From: Solirubrobacter sp963736505
GTDB taxonomy: Bacteria; Actinomycetota; Thermoleophilia; Solirubrobacterales; Solirubrobacteraceae
Direction: 5' to 3'
Length of the DNA stretch: 64,000 nt
NCBI GenBank assembly: GCA_963736505.1
Contig: CAVTOZ010000003.1
Span: forward strand, 124,001-188,000
Translations under genes and position numbers: made by a program
Notes under the pieces: model-generated
The model's database searches: none
Told to the model about the DNA's origin: nothing
The model's input: only the letters and a program-made list of their open reading frames with translations
Shown: positions 44,608-53,607 of the stretch, piece by piece
Numbering within the stretch: position 1 is the stretch's first letter
How the letters are laid out: every line of letters begins with the position of its first letter

Positions 44608-47157
44608 TTGAGGATTCGACTCTTGGCGGGCGCCGCGACGGTGTCCGCCGCCGCCGTGCTCGCGGGGGCGAGCGCAGCGCACGCGTCCGTGCCGACGTTC
44701 GTCAACGGCCTTGCGCAGAACGTGTTCTCGTCCAACTCCGCCGACTGGGTGCGCGGCGAGGTCTGGGTGGAGTCGAGCTTCGACTCCGACGGCGACGGCA
44801 AGCTGGACCGCATGCACGCGGACTACACGCTGCCGAAGGAGACGGTGACCGACGGCCTGAAGGTCCCGATCGTCTACGAGGACAGCCCGTACTTCGCGGG
44901 CACCGCGCGCACGTACTTCAACTGGAACATGACGTATGACTTCGGTCAGACCCCGGCGTCCGACTCGCGCCAACTGGCGACGTTCTTCGCCGGCACGAAC
45001 ACCAGCCCGATCGTCTCCAGCGAGTTCGACGCCCAGTGGCTGCCGCGCGGCTTCGGCGTGATGCACTCCGAGTCGCCCGGCACGGGCTACTCCACGGGTT
45101 GCCCGACCTCCGGCGGCCGCAACGAGACGCTCGGCGCCACGGCCATCATCGACTGGCTCAACGGCCGCGCGACGGCGTACACGTCCGAGTTCGGCGACAC
45201 CGTGGCTGCGCCGCCCACGTGGGCGACCGGCAAGGTCGGCATGATGGGCACGTCGTACAACGGAACGATCCCCGAGGCGGCCGCCACGTCCGGCGTCCAG
45301 GGCCTGGAGGCGATCGTCCCGATCTCGGCGATCAGCGACTGGTACAACTACTACCGCGCCAACGGCGCCGTGCGCGCCCCGAACTCGCAGACGGGCGGCA
45401 CCGGCACCAACTCGTACTACGGCGAGGACCTGGACGTGCTCGTCGACGACGTCTACTCGCGCCGTGACGAGAACGCCGCGGGCGATCGCACGATCTGCCG
45501 GTCCAGGCTGCGCCAGATCGGCGCCGACGAGCATCGCGACACCGGCGACCGCAGCGCGTTCTGGGACGAGCGCGACTACATGAAGGACGTCCAGAACGTC
45601 CACGCCGCCGCGCTGATCGCGCATGGCAACAACGACTTCAACGTCATGACGAAGAACGCGTCGGACTTCTACAACGCGCTCAAGGCGCAGGGCGTCCCGC
45701 ACATGTTCTTCTTCCACCAGGGCGGCCACGGCGGCGCGCCGCCGGACGTGCTCGTCAACTACTGGTTCACGCGCTACCTGTACGGCGTCCAGAACGGCGT
45801 CGAGAACCTGCCGCGCTCGTGGGTCGTCCGCGAGGGCGCGAGCTGCCCGCCGCGCCAGGCGACGGTCACCGGCGACCAGTCGAACACCACGACGCTGACG
45901 GTCTCCGACACCAAGCCGTTCCAGCTCGGCTTCACGCTCACGATCCCGGTCACCAACGCGAACGGCACGATCACCAACGCCACGCAGATCATCACCAACA
46001 TCCCCGACGCGACGCACCTCGTGCTGACGACGGCGGTTGCGGCGACGGCCGGGCAGAAGGTCGCCAACGGTGCCACGGTGAGCCTGATCTGCGGCCAGGG
46101 CAACAACACGGCCAACCAGAACCCGACGCCGTACAGCGAGTGGCCGGACCCGGCCAGCGCGCCCGTCACGGAGCGCCTGCTGCCGCAGACGACGCAGGCC
46201 GACAGTGGCACGTCGCGCGGCAACCTGACGCTCGGCACGGCCGGCACGGCGCAGGAGACGCTCACCGACGACTCGTCGATCGCCGACACCTCGCTGATGA
46301 ACGCGCTCTCGGGCGACAAGGTCGCGACGGGCACGACGGCCGGCAACCTGATCTCGGGCAGCCGGCTCGTCTACCAGTCCAACCCGCTGCTGCAGGACGT
46401 CCGTATCAGCGGCACGCCATCGGTGACGCTCAAGATGGCCTTCAGCGCCCCCCAGGACAACCTGGCGGCGGCGCTGGTGAGCTATCCGGCGGGCGCGGGC
46501 GCCGGCACGATCCTGACGCGCGGCTGGCTCGATCCGACCAACCGCAACTCCGAGTACGTGACGGACCCGATCACGCCGGGCACGTTCTACACGCTGCACT
46601 TCGACATGCAGGCCAAGGACGCCGTCGTCCCGGCCGGCCGCCGGCTGGCCCTGATGGTGTTCTCAACCGACCGCCAGTACACGATCCGCGTCCCCGCGGG
46701 CCGCAACCTGACGCTCGACCTGGCGGGCAGCTCGATCACGCTCCCGATCGTCGGCGGGGCGAGCGCGCTCGCCGCGGCGACGGACACCGGCCTGGTCAAC
46801 GGCGGCGTGAGCGGCACGGTGCCGGCGACGCTGTCGCTGTCGCTCGGCGCGCCGGCGTCGTTCGGCTTCTTCACGCCGGGACTGGCGCATGACTACACGG
46901 CGTCGACGTCGGCCAACGTGATCTCGACGGCGGGTGACGCGGCGCTGAGCGTGTCCGATCCTGGTCACCTCACCAACGGCGCGTTCTCGCTGCCGTCGCC
47001 GCTGCAGGTCACGATCACGCCGAACGCGTGGTCGGCCCCGGTCTCCAATGGCCCGGTGGCGATCGCGTTCTCGCAGCACATCGGCGCCACCGACGCGCTG
47101 CGCACGGGCAGCTACTCGAAGACGCTGACGTTCACGCTGTCGACGACGACACCATAG
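44608..47157 (+). CDS. Secreted S15/CocE-type Xaa-Pro dipeptidyl-peptidase-like hydrolase
   Basis: 849 residues, TTG start fixed by the ribosome site GAGGGGAG (44593-44600). A signal peptide ends near ASAAHAS. The alpha/beta hydrolase domain carries S216 in GTSYNGT, D343 in HGNNDFN and H374 in HQGGHGG, the S15 triad order. A jelly-roll region (about 490-720) has GTPSVTLKMAFSAPQDNLAA and VPAGRRLALMVFSTDR, as in CocE/X-Pro peptidases. An inserted strand-rich segment (about 415-495, TVTGDQSNTTTLTVSD) interrupts the usual layout. The last ~120 residues are a tail shared with the protein at 59-1738. It probably cleaves peptides or esters outside the cell. Confidence 0.9.
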   Translation: MRIRLLAGAATVSAAAVLAGASAAHASVPTFVNGLAQNVFSSNSADWVRGEVWVESSFDSDGDGKLDRMHADYTLPKETVTDGLKVPIVYEDSPYFAGTARTYFNWNMTYDFGQTPASDSRQLATFFAGTNTSPIVSSEFDAQWLPRGFGVMHSESPGTGYSTGCPTSGGRNETLGATAIIDWLNGRATAYTSEFGDTVAAPPTWATGKVGMMGTSYNGTIPEAAATSGVQGLEAIVPISAISDWYNYYRANGAVRAPNSQTGGTGTNSYYGEDLDVLVDDVYSRRDENAAGDRTICRSRLRQIGADEHRDTGDRSAFWDERDYMKDVQNVHAAALIAHGNNDFNVMTKNASDFYNALKAQGVPHMFFFHQGGHGGAPPDVLVNYWFTRYLYGVQNGVENLPRSWVVREGASCPPRQATVTGDQSNTTTLTVSDTKPFQLGFTLTIPVTNANGTITNATQIITNIPDATHLVLTTAVAATAGQKVANGATVSLICGQGNNTANQNPTPYSEWPDPASAPVTERLLPQTTQADSGTSRGNLTLGTAGTAQETLTDDSSIADTSLMNALSGDKVATGTTAGNLISGSRLVYQSNPLLQDVRISGTPSVTLKMAFSAPQDNLAAALVSYPAGAGAGTILTRGWLDPTNRNSEYVTDPITPGTFYTLHFDMQAKDAVVPAGRRLALMVFSTDRQYTIRVPAGRNLTLDLAGSSITLPIVGGASALAAATDTGLVNGGVSGTVPATLSLSLGAPASFGFFTPGLAHDYTASTSANVISTAGDAALSVSDPGHLTNGAFSLPSPLQVTITPNAWSAPVSNGPVAIAFSQHIGATDALRTGSYSKTLTFTLSTTTP

Positions 47158-49582
47158 AACGAGGTTTCGCCTGCCAGGCGAGCGAGCCTTCGGCGTCGCT
47201 CGCCTTCGGCGACGTTAGGGGGCGCCGGCTGCGGCCGGCGCCCCCTTCAGCGAGGTAGCGGTCGAGCGCCGGCGCGTCGAGCGGCGGCGCGAACAGGTAG
47301 CCCTGCCCGCGCTCGCATCCGATCGCGCACAGGTGGCGCAGCTGCTCCTCGTCCTCGATCCCCTCGGCGATGCTGTTGAGCTTGAGGCTGCGGGCCAGCT
47401 GCACGAGCGTGTCCACGAGCGCGTGCTCGCCGGCGACGAACGCGCGGTCGATCTTCAGCGCGTCGACCGGCAGCTGCTGCAGGTAGGCGAGCGACGAGTA
47501 GCCGGTGCCGAAGTCGTCGACCGCGACGCGCACGCCGAAGGCCTTCAGGGCGTGCAGCACGGCCGCGGCGCGCTCCGGGTCGCGCATCAGCGCGGTCTCG
47601 GTGATCTCCAGCGTCAGCCGGCTCGCCTCCAGGCCGGCGGCGTCGAGCGCCCGCTGGACGCAGTCGAGCAGGTCGGGGTCCTCGAGCTGGCGCGTGGAGA
47701 CGTTGACGCCGACGCGCAGCGTGTGCCCGTCGTCGCGCCAGCGCGCGGCCTGCACGCACGCCGCGCGCAGGACCCACTCGCCGATCGGGACGATCAGGCC
47801 GGTCTCCTCGGCGAGCGCGATGAACTCGGTGGGCGGGACGAGCCCGCGCGTCGGGTGCTGCCAGCGCAGCAGCGCCTCGGCCCCGATCACCTCGAAGTCC
47901 TCCAGCTCGACCACGGGCTGGTAGACGAGGAACAGCTCGCCCGCGGCGATCGCGCCGCGCAGGTCGTTGCCGAGCGCCATCCGCTCGCCCGCGGCGATGC
48001 GCATCTCGTGGCGGAACTCGGCGGCCCGGTCGCGGCCGGCGCCCTTGGCCTCGTAGAGCGCGATGTCGGCGTCACGGAGCAGGTCCTTGGCGGCCTCGCG
48101 CAGCCCGGAGGCGATGCCGATCGAGCCGGTCACCGACACCGGGCCGTCGGCGGCGCGCAGGGCGAACGGGGTGCGCAGCACCTCCAGGACGCGCTCGGCG
48201 ACCTCGTGCGGGCGGCCTTCGACGAGCACGACGAACTCGTCGCCGCCGAGCCGCCCGACCGTGTCGCTCTCGCGCAGCACCGACGCGATCCGGCCGGCGA
48301 CCGCGCGCAGCAGCTCGTCGCCGGACTCGTGCCCGAGCGTGTCGTTGACGTCCTTGAAGCCGTCGAGGTCGATGAACATCGCGGCGGGCTCGAAGTGCTC
48401 GCGCCGGGCGCGCGCGAGCAGCTGCTCGGCGCGGTCCATGATCAGCGCGCGGTTCGGGAGGCCCGTAAGCGCGTCGTGCAGCGCCTGGTGGCGCAGCTGG
48501 CCGGTCTTCTCGTCGACCATCCGCAGCGCGTGCTCGCGCCCGCGGGCGAGCACGAGCACGAGCGAGAACAGCAGCACGCCGATCACGAGCCAGGCGAGGA
48601 AGGCGATGCCGGCGACGCCGTCGGGCGAGCTGATGCCGTGCGGCGCGGCGCGCGAGACCGAGACGACCCAGCGGCCGTCGGCGTCGACGACGAACTGCTG
48701 CCGCAGCACGGCTCCGGACGGCACGCGCCCGTAGGTCGCCGCGGACGCGTTCTGGAGCGAGTTCAACAGCGTGCGGAAGCCGGCGCCGCCGCCCGCGGGC
48801 ATGCGCGTGTCGGGCACGGCGGGGTGCTCGCGGCTGAGCGACACCGAGATACCGGGCTGGCCGGCGACCGCCCGCTGGAGGATCGGGCCGGCGTCGAAGA
48901 GCCCGACGATCCAGCCCTTGATGCGGGTGCGGCGCTCGGCGAGGTCGGGCGGGACGCTGCCGCCCTCGTAGACGGGCGCGATCACCTCGAACAGCCCGGC
49001 GCCGCCGCGCGAGTCGTCGGAGCTGACGACGAACGCGGTGAAGCTGCCGCTGTCGCGCGCGTCGTCGAGCAGCTTCGAGAGCGCGCACAGGTCCACGCCC
49101 GAGACGCCGAGCTCGACCATCGTGTGGGCGCTGCCCTTCGCGCTCACGCCGAGGCGCGCGAGGCAGTAGGCGGGGCGCTCGCCCGGCGGGACGAGCTCGA
49201 AGGACTCCGACGCGGGGATCGGGTCCGCCGACAGCTCGGCGATGAAGTCGTTCAGGCGCGCCTGCGGGACGAGCTCCGTGTAACCGAAGCCGGCGACGCC
49301 GGGGAAGCGGTGGTCGACGCCCATGCCGCGGTACCACTCGGCGAACTTGCGGTTGCTCAGGTTCGGGTTGGCGGCCAGCAGCGTGCGCGCGGCGAGCGTG
49401 AGGTCGTCCATCCGCTGCACGGCGGTGGTGACGGACGCGCCGACGCTCGCGGCCTGCGCCGAGAACGCCTGCATGCTGTCGCCGCGCACCTGCTCGCGCA
49501 CCTTGGCCGTGACGGGGAACGCCAGCAGCGCGAAGGCCGCGAGGATGATCCAGGCGGAGCGGGTCGAGGTGTGGCGGCGCAC
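47132..49582 (-). CDS. CHASE-GGDEF-EAL membrane c-di-GMP protein
   Basis: 816 residues. Helices at about 10-27 and 325-348 flank an extracytoplasmic CHASE domain (SMQAFSAQAASVGASV, FPGVAGFGYTELVP). The cyclase domain has TGLPNRALI and an intact RLGGDEFVVL; the EAL domain has EALLRWQHP, VGVNVSTRQL, EITETALM, DDFGTGYSSLAYL, LKIDRAF, AEGIEDE and GQGYLFAPPL, so both activities look possible. The frame runs past a 12-bp hairpin (47218-47245) and overlaps the S15 gene by 26 bases tail-to-tail; the last ~30 residues (RSRRPLTSPKASDAEG...) look like read-through of non-coding sequence. Confidence 0.92.
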   Translation of the reverse strand: MRRHTSTRSAWIILAAFALLAFPVTAKVREQVRGDSMQAFSAQAASVGASVTTAVQRMDDLTLAARTLLAANPNLSNRKFAEWYRGMGVDHRFPGVAGFGYTELVPQARLNDFIAELSADPIPASESFELVPPGERPAYCLARLGVSAKGSAHTMVELGVSGVDLCALSKLLDDARDSGSFTAFVVSSDDSRGGAGLFEVIAPVYEGGSVPPDLAERRTRIKGWIVGLFDAGPILQRAVAGQPGISVSLSREHPAVPDTRMPAGGGAGFRTLLNSLQNASAATYGRVPSGAVLRQQFVVDADGRWVVSVSRAAPHGISSPDGVAGIAFLAWLVIGVLLFSLVLVLARGREHALRMVDEKTGQLRHQALHDALTGLPNRALIMDRAEQLLARARREHFEPAAMFIDLDGFKDVNDTLGHESGDELLRAVAGRIASVLRESDTVGRLGGDEFVVLVEGRPHEVAERVLEVLRTPFALRAADGPVSVTGSIGIASGLREAAKDLLRDADIALYEAKGAGRDRAAEFRHEMRIAAGERMALGNDLRGAIAAGELFLVYQPVVELEDFEVIGAEALLRWQHPTRGLVPPTEFIALAEETGLIVPIGEWVLRAACVQAARWRDDGHTLRVGVNVSTRQLEDPDLLDCVQRALDAAGLEASRLTLEITETALMRDPERAAAVLHALKAFGVRVAVDDFGTGYSSLAYLQQLPVDALKIDRAFVAGEHALVDTLVQLARSLKLNSIAEGIEDEEQLRHLCAIGCERGQGYLFAPPLDAPALDRYLAEGGAGRSRRPLTSPKASDAEGSLAWQAKPRSMVSSSTA
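47218..47245. terminator. Strong bidirectional hairpin (12-bp perfect stem)
   Basis: GGGGGCGCCGGC-TGCG-GCCGGCGCCCCC is followed by TTC on the plus strand and preceded by TAA on the other. It lies 61 bases behind the S15 stop and, on the minus strand, inside the 3' end of the GGDEF-EAL frame. It is well placed to stop transcription from both converging genes. Confidence 0.8.
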
Positions 49583-49604
49583 CTCACCCGGTGATCGGCT
49601 GGCG

Positions 49605-50462
49605 TCAGTGGCCCTGAAGTGCGCGCTCGAGCTTCTCGAGCCGCGCGATGCGCGCCTGCAGCGTGGGATGCGTGGCCGGCAGGTGGAGCTTGTCGTCGCC
49701 CACCGGAAGCAGGTGGAACGCGTCGCGCGCGGCCGCCGTGCGCAGGTCGCGCGCCGGGATCGCGCCGATGCCGTCCGAGACCTTCATCAGCGCCGAGGCG
49801 AGCGCGGCGGCGCTGCCGGTCAGCGCGACGGCGCCGGCGTCGGCGGCGAACTCGCGGTAGCGCGAGAGCGCGCGCGTGCCGAGGCTCGCGACCCAGCCGA
49901 TCGCGAAGGCGACGATGCCGCCGAGCGTCATCGGCCAGAAGCCGCCGCCGCCCATCAGCCTCCGGCCGCCGCCCAGCAGGACGGCGCCCGGGCCGCCGAC
50001 GACGGTCATCACGCCGGCGTCGTGATTGGCCACATGCGCCAGCTCATGCGCGATCACGGCCTCGAGCTCGTGCATGTCCAGACGGTCGAGCAGGCCCTTC
50101 GTGAGGTGCAGGCGGTAGCCGCCCGCGCCGATGCCGGCGACCCAGCTGTTGGGCTGCAGCTCGTCCTCGAGCACGAGCTCCGGCTTGGGCAGGTCGGCGA
50201 GCACGCACAGCCGCTCGACGATCGCGTGCAGGCCGCGCGCGTCGGCCTCCGTGAGCGTCCTGCCGGTGTGCGCGGCGCGCCGCTCGCGCACGATCCCGGC
50301 GGTCCCGACGGCGCCGGCGATCGCGACGAAGGCGATGATCCTCACCGGCGCCTCGGCCACGAGCAGGGCGAGCGCCGCGAGCACGATCAGCGGGGTGACG
50401 ACGGCCGCGACGACCATGCGGGCCACAAGGCCCAGGTCGGCGGGCAGCATGCGCCGAGGCAT
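49605..50462 (-). CDS. M48 (HtpX-like) membrane metalloprotease
   Basis: 285 residues. Two N-terminal helices (about 15-55, MVVAAVVTPLIVLAALALL and IIAFVAIAGAVGT), then the zinc motif AVIAHELAHVANHD near residue 139, further helices (about 165-190) and SRYREFAADAGAVALTG with the third zinc ligand Glu. C-terminal HPTLQARIARLEKLE is typical of the family. HtpX-like proteases degrade misfolded membrane proteins. The start MPRRMLPAD is chosen from the membrane topology. Divergent from the epimerase gene. Confidence 0.9.
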   Translation of the reverse strand: MPRRMLPADLGLVARMVVAAVVTPLIVLAALALLVAEAPVRIIAFVAIAGAVGTAGIVRERRAAHTGRTLTEADARGLHAIVERLCVLADLPKPELVLEDELQPNSWVAGIGAGGYRLHLTKGLLDRLDMHELEAVIAHELAHVANHDAGVMTVVGGPGAVLLGGGRRLMGGGGFWPMTLGGIVAFAIGWVASLGTRALSRYREFAADAGAVALTGSAAALASALMKVSDGIGAIPARDLRTAAARDAFHLLPVGDDKLHLPATHPTLQARIARLEKLERALQGH

Positions 50463-50488
50463 ACAGACAGTGTGCCATGGTCGAGGGC

Positions 50489-50494
50489 TAGGCT
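50489..50494 (+). promoter_or_regulatory. Candidate -10 element (TAGGCT) for a leaderless transcript
   Basis: TAGGCT fits TANNNT and lies 7 bases before ATG 50502; no Shine-Dalgarno sequence precedes that ATG. The 39-base gap to the divergent protease start leaves little room for a longer leader. Confidence 0.4.
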
Positions 50495-50501
50495 CACGCC
50501 G

Positions 50502-51452
50502 ATGAGCCGCGTCGTCGTCATCGGAGCTACAGGTCACGTCGGCACCTACCTGGTGCCGCGGCTGGTGCGGGCGGGGCACGACGTCGTGGCGATCAGCCGC
50601 GGCGAGCGCGAGCCGTACACGCCCGCGCCCGAGTGGGGCGCGGTCGAGCGCGTGCGGGCCGACCGCGAGGCGCCGGGGTTCGAGGAGCGCGTCGCCGCGT
50701 TCGGCGCGGACGCCGTGATCGACATGGTCTGCTTCACGCCCGAGTCGGCGCAGACGCTCGTCGACGCGCTGCGCCCGGGCCGGCCGCTGCTGCTGCACTG
50801 CGGCACGATCTGGGTCCACGGGCCGGCGCAGGTCGTGCCGGTGACCGAGGACGAGCCGCGCACCGCGTACGGCGAGTACGGCACCGGCAAGGCCGCGATC
50901 GAGGCGCTGCTGCGGCGCGAGACGCGCGCGGGCGGCGTGCCGAGCGTCGTCCTGCACCCGGGCCACATCACCGGCCCCGGCTGGCCGGTCATCACGCCGG
51001 CGGGGAACCTCGACGGAGACGTCTGGCGGCGGCTCGCGCACGGCGAGCCGGTGGCGCTGCCCGACCTCGGCCTCGGCGTCCTGCACCACGTCCATGCCGA
51101 CGACGTCGCGCAGGGCTTCGAGCGCGCGCTCGCCCGGCCGGAGGCGATCGGCTCGAGCTTCCACCTCGTCTCCGCGCAGGCGATGACCCTGTACGGGCTC
51201 GCGTCCGGCGCCGCGGCCTGGTTCGGGCGCGAGCCCGTGCTCGAGTACGTCGACTGGGCCGAGTACGAGCGCCGCGCCGGCGCCGAGCACGCGCAGGCGA
51301 CGCGAGAGCACGTCGGCCGCAGCATCGCGGCCTCGATCGCCCGGGCGCGCGCGGTGCTCGGGTACGAGCCGCGCTACAGCTCGCTGCAGGCGCTCCGCGA
51401 AGCCGTGCAGTGGCTCGCGGCGCACGGCGATATCGACGTGCCGCCGCTCTGA
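50502..51452 (+). CDS. NAD-dependent epimerase/dehydratase family protein
   Basis: 316 residues. VVVIGATGHVGTYLVPRLV is the nucleotide-binding loop; ADAVIDMVCFTPESAQTLVDAL, CGTIWVHGPAQVVPV, YGEYGTGKAAIEALL (YxxxK-equivalent region YGTGK) and VVLHPGHITGPGW follow in the order of extended SDRs. C-terminal ARAVLGYEPRYSSLQALREAV is the usual substrate-domain end. Probably acts on a nucleotide sugar or similar; substrate unknown. Confidence 0.87.
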   Translation: MSRVVVIGATGHVGTYLVPRLVRAGHDVVAISRGEREPYTPAPEWGAVERVRADREAPGFEERVAAFGADAVIDMVCFTPESAQTLVDALRPGRPLLLHCGTIWVHGPAQVVPVTEDEPRTAYGEYGTGKAAIEALLRRETRAGGVPSVVLHPGHITGPGWPVITPAGNLDGDVWRRLAHGEPVALPDLGLGVLHHVHADDVAQGFERALARPEAIGSSFHLVSAQAMTLYGLASGAAAWFGREPVLEYVDWAEYERRAGAEHAQATREHVGRSIAASIARARAVLGYEPRYSSLQALREAVQWLAAHGDIDVPPL

Positions 51453-51706
51453 ACGTCAACTGCGCGATAAGGGGAGCCCGAGTCTCCCGGCCGTCCGAGA
51501 TGCGATCACCGCTGTGAGCGGGGTGGCCCGACTTTGCGTCCTGTACGGACGCGTTCTCGGGCCACCCTCCGAGCCCCGCGGTCGCTCGTGATCGTTCCCG
51601 CGCACTCGGAGGCACGCGGATGCGAGAACGTGATCGGTCGTCGCGGCGACGAGCCGGGCGGACCCGCCTCCTTACCAGCGCAGTTCCGAGCCCGGGAGGC
51701 GCCGGA
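51453..51706. other. Convergent intergenic region with nested hairpins
   Basis: 254 bases between converging stops. The main feature is the nested hairpin at 51521-51567, listed separately. A second short palindrome TCGTCGC-G-GCGACGA lies near 51636-51650. No coding frame or repeat family was recognised. Confidence 0.5.
51521..51567. terminator. Nested hairpin: 11-bp outer and 6-bp inner stem
   Basis: Outer arms GGGTGGCCCGA (51521-51531) and TCGGGCCACCC (51557-51567) pair perfectly. Between them GCGTCC-TGTAC-GGACGC (51536-51552) forms a second stem, separated from the outer one by CTTT and GTTC internal loops. This is more elaborate than a plain terminator and could be a structured RNA. Confidence 0.6.
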
Positions 51707-52381
51707 TCAGCTTGAGGCCTCCAAGGCGGCGAGCCGCTCGCGGCCCAGGACGAGCGCCGCCTCGGCCTCACGCTTGAGCTCGAGCAGCAGGTCACGGCCC
51801 TCCATCGACGCCGCCAGCGAGCGCTCCATCAGGCGGGCGAGCTCGGTCGCGCGGGCGTCGTCCAGCCGCCTCTGCGCCTCCGCGACCGCGGCCCGCAGGA
51901 GCCGGTCCGAGCCGTCGCCGGTCTCCCCGGTCGCGTACGGCGACGTCTCCCACTGGCGCACCAGGTTGGCGATCGCGTCGGTGTCGCCGGACCCGTAGGC
52001 CTGGTTGAGGCGCTTCATGAACGCCTCCGCGTGCATGCGCGCGCCGGGGTCCTGGAGCAGGTCGGGGTGCATGCGCTTGGCCGCGTCGCGGAAGAGCGTC
52101 TTGAGGTCCTCGGTCGGCGGCGGCCCGGGCGGGACCGGGATCGAGCGGATCGCGGTGGTCGTCTCCCGCGCGCGCTCGCGCGCCGCGTCCGCGGCCGCGA
52201 CGTCGTCGGGCGTGCCGGAGCGCACCGCGACGAGCGCGAGGATGCGCGCCTCGAGCTCGTGCAGCTCGGCCATCGCGATCCCGACCGTGCGCAGGTAGTC
52301 CGACTGGAACGCCGCGACCTCGGCCCGCAGCGTCGCGTGCTCGGCCTCCAGCTCGGCGAGCTGGTCGCGGAGCGAGCTCAG
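51707..52381 (-). CDS. Coiled-coil protein with a J-domain-like segment
   Basis: About 224 residues. No ATG or GTG opens the frame close by; a CTG (52379-52381) overlaps the upstream TGA (CTGA), so CTG is the likely start. Residues 1-55 are coiled coil (LRDQLAELEAEHATLRAEVA). A J-like segment follows: LKTLFRDAAKRMHPDLLQDP, then FMKRLNQAYGSGDTDAIANL, with the HPD tripeptide of DnaJ proteins. The C-terminus is helical. A DnaK co-chaperone role is possible but other J-domain hallmarks are not clear. Confidence 0.7.
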   Translation of the reverse strand: MSSLRDQLAELEAEHATLRAEVAAFQSDYLRTVGIAMAELHELEARILALVAVRSGTPDDVAAADAARERARETTTAIRSIPVPPGPPPTEDLKTLFRDAAKRMHPDLLQDPGARMHAEAFMKRLNQAYGSGDTDAIANLVRQWETSPYATGETGDGSDRLLRAAVAEAQRRLDDARATELARLMERSLAASMEGRDLLLELKREAEAALVLGRERLAALEASS

Positions 52382-53607
52382 GCCCGGCCTCGCGCGAGGT
52401 CGATCAGGCGGCCGAGGACGCGGGTGCCGTCGGCGCGGACGCCGTTGTGCTCGTACTCGCTCGTCACCCACGGGCGCAGCCCGCGGATCGCCGCGGCGGT
52501 CTCCTCGGAGAAGCGGCGCTCGACGTAGACGTCGTCCGCGTAGATCGCGGCGGCGGCCGGGACCTCGTTGACCCGCAGCACGTCCGGGTCGTGCAGCCGC
52601 GGCCATGCGTGCTCGGCGAGCCGCTCGGCCGCGTCGCGCAGCGGCACCAGCGCCGAGTAGTCCTCGAACAGCCACGGGAAGACGTGCTCGCCGGTGAGCA
52701 GCTCGGGCGTGTCCGCGTACGCGGCCGGCATGACGCGCTCCGCCGACCAGCGCGTCGTGCCGCCGTCGGCGTAACACGCCTCGTGGATCAGCGCGTAGAT
52801 CGGGTTGCGCGCGAAGCCCATGCCCGGCTCGGCGTCATGCCGGAACGCCGGCGAGTCGGGCGGCAGCTCGAGGATGTAGTGCAGCGCCTCGAAGCCGTCG
52901 CTCATGCCGAGGTGGTTGCCGAGCGTGCGCAGCCGGCGCGCCGTCAGGCGGTCGCCGTCGGGGAGGCGGAAGTCCTCCGCCTCCAGCCGCGCCACGAGCT
53001 CGCGCACGCGCCGGCGGTCGCACGGGTAGCGCTCGTAGTAGCGGCGGTTGCGCTCGAGCATGCGCGCGAACGTGGCGCTGTAGATCTCGTCGACGTCCCG
53101 CGCCAGCGGCGGCAGGCCGCCGGTGATGAACGCCTCCCGCAGCCCGTCCGGCGCGAGCGAGAGGTACGTGGTCACGCAGAAGCCGCCGAAGCTCTGGCCG
53201 AGCACGCTCCAGCGCTCGACGCCGAGCGCCTCGCGCACGAGCTCGCAGTCGCGCACGATCGAGTCGGCGCGGAAGTGGGTGAGGTACTCGGCCTGCTCGG
53301 CGGCATCGCCGGGCAGCGAGGTCCCCACGGGAGTCGAGCGTCCCGTCCCGCGCTGGTCGAGCATCAGCACGCGGAACTCCTGCAGCGCGCGCTCGAGCCA
53401 GCCCGGCGAGCTCGGGTGGCGCGTCGGGCGCGGCGCCTCGAAGCCCGGGCCGCCCTGCAGGTACACGAGGAACGGCTTGTCGAGCCCGTCCGGCTCGGCG
53501 ACCTCGCGCGCGAACACGGTGATGCGCTCGCCGTCCGGGGCGCCGTGGTCGAGCGGGACGGAGACCTCGTGCTCGTGGAGCACGAGGCCATGCGTGCGGA
53601 TCGTCAT
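52378..53607 (-). CDS. Alpha/beta hydrolase, proline iminopeptidase-like (S33)
   Basis: 409 residues, no signal peptide. YLQGGPGFEAP gives the HGGPG-type oxyanion motif (50-58), MLDQRGTGRSTP the family's DQRG motif and S139 in GQSFGGFC the nucleophile. A large cap domain (about 180-300) with ERNRRYYERYPCD and the final VTSEYEHNG (catalytic His) match S33 proline iminopeptidases. It removes N-terminal residues such as proline from peptides. Coupled by ATGA to the second hydrolase upstream. Confidence 0.9.
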   Translation of the reverse strand: MTIRTHGLVLHEHEVSVPLDHGAPDGERITVFAREVAEPDGLDKPFLVYLQGGPGFEAPRPTRHPSSPGWLERALQEFRVLMLDQRGTGRSTPVGTSLPGDAAEQAEYLTHFRADSIVRDCELVREALGVERWSVLGQSFGGFCVTTYLSLAPDGLREAFITGGLPPLARDVDEIYSATFARMLERNRRYYERYPCDRRRVRELVARLEAEDFRLPDGDRLTARRLRTLGNHLGMSDGFEALHYILELPPDSPAFRHDAEPGMGFARNPIYALIHEACYADGGTTRWSAERVMPAAYADTPELLTGEHVFPWLFEDYSALVPLRDAAERLAEHAWPRLHDPDVLRVNEVPAAAAIYADDVYVERRFSEETAAAIRGLRPWVTSEYEHNGVRADGTRVLGRLIDLARGRA

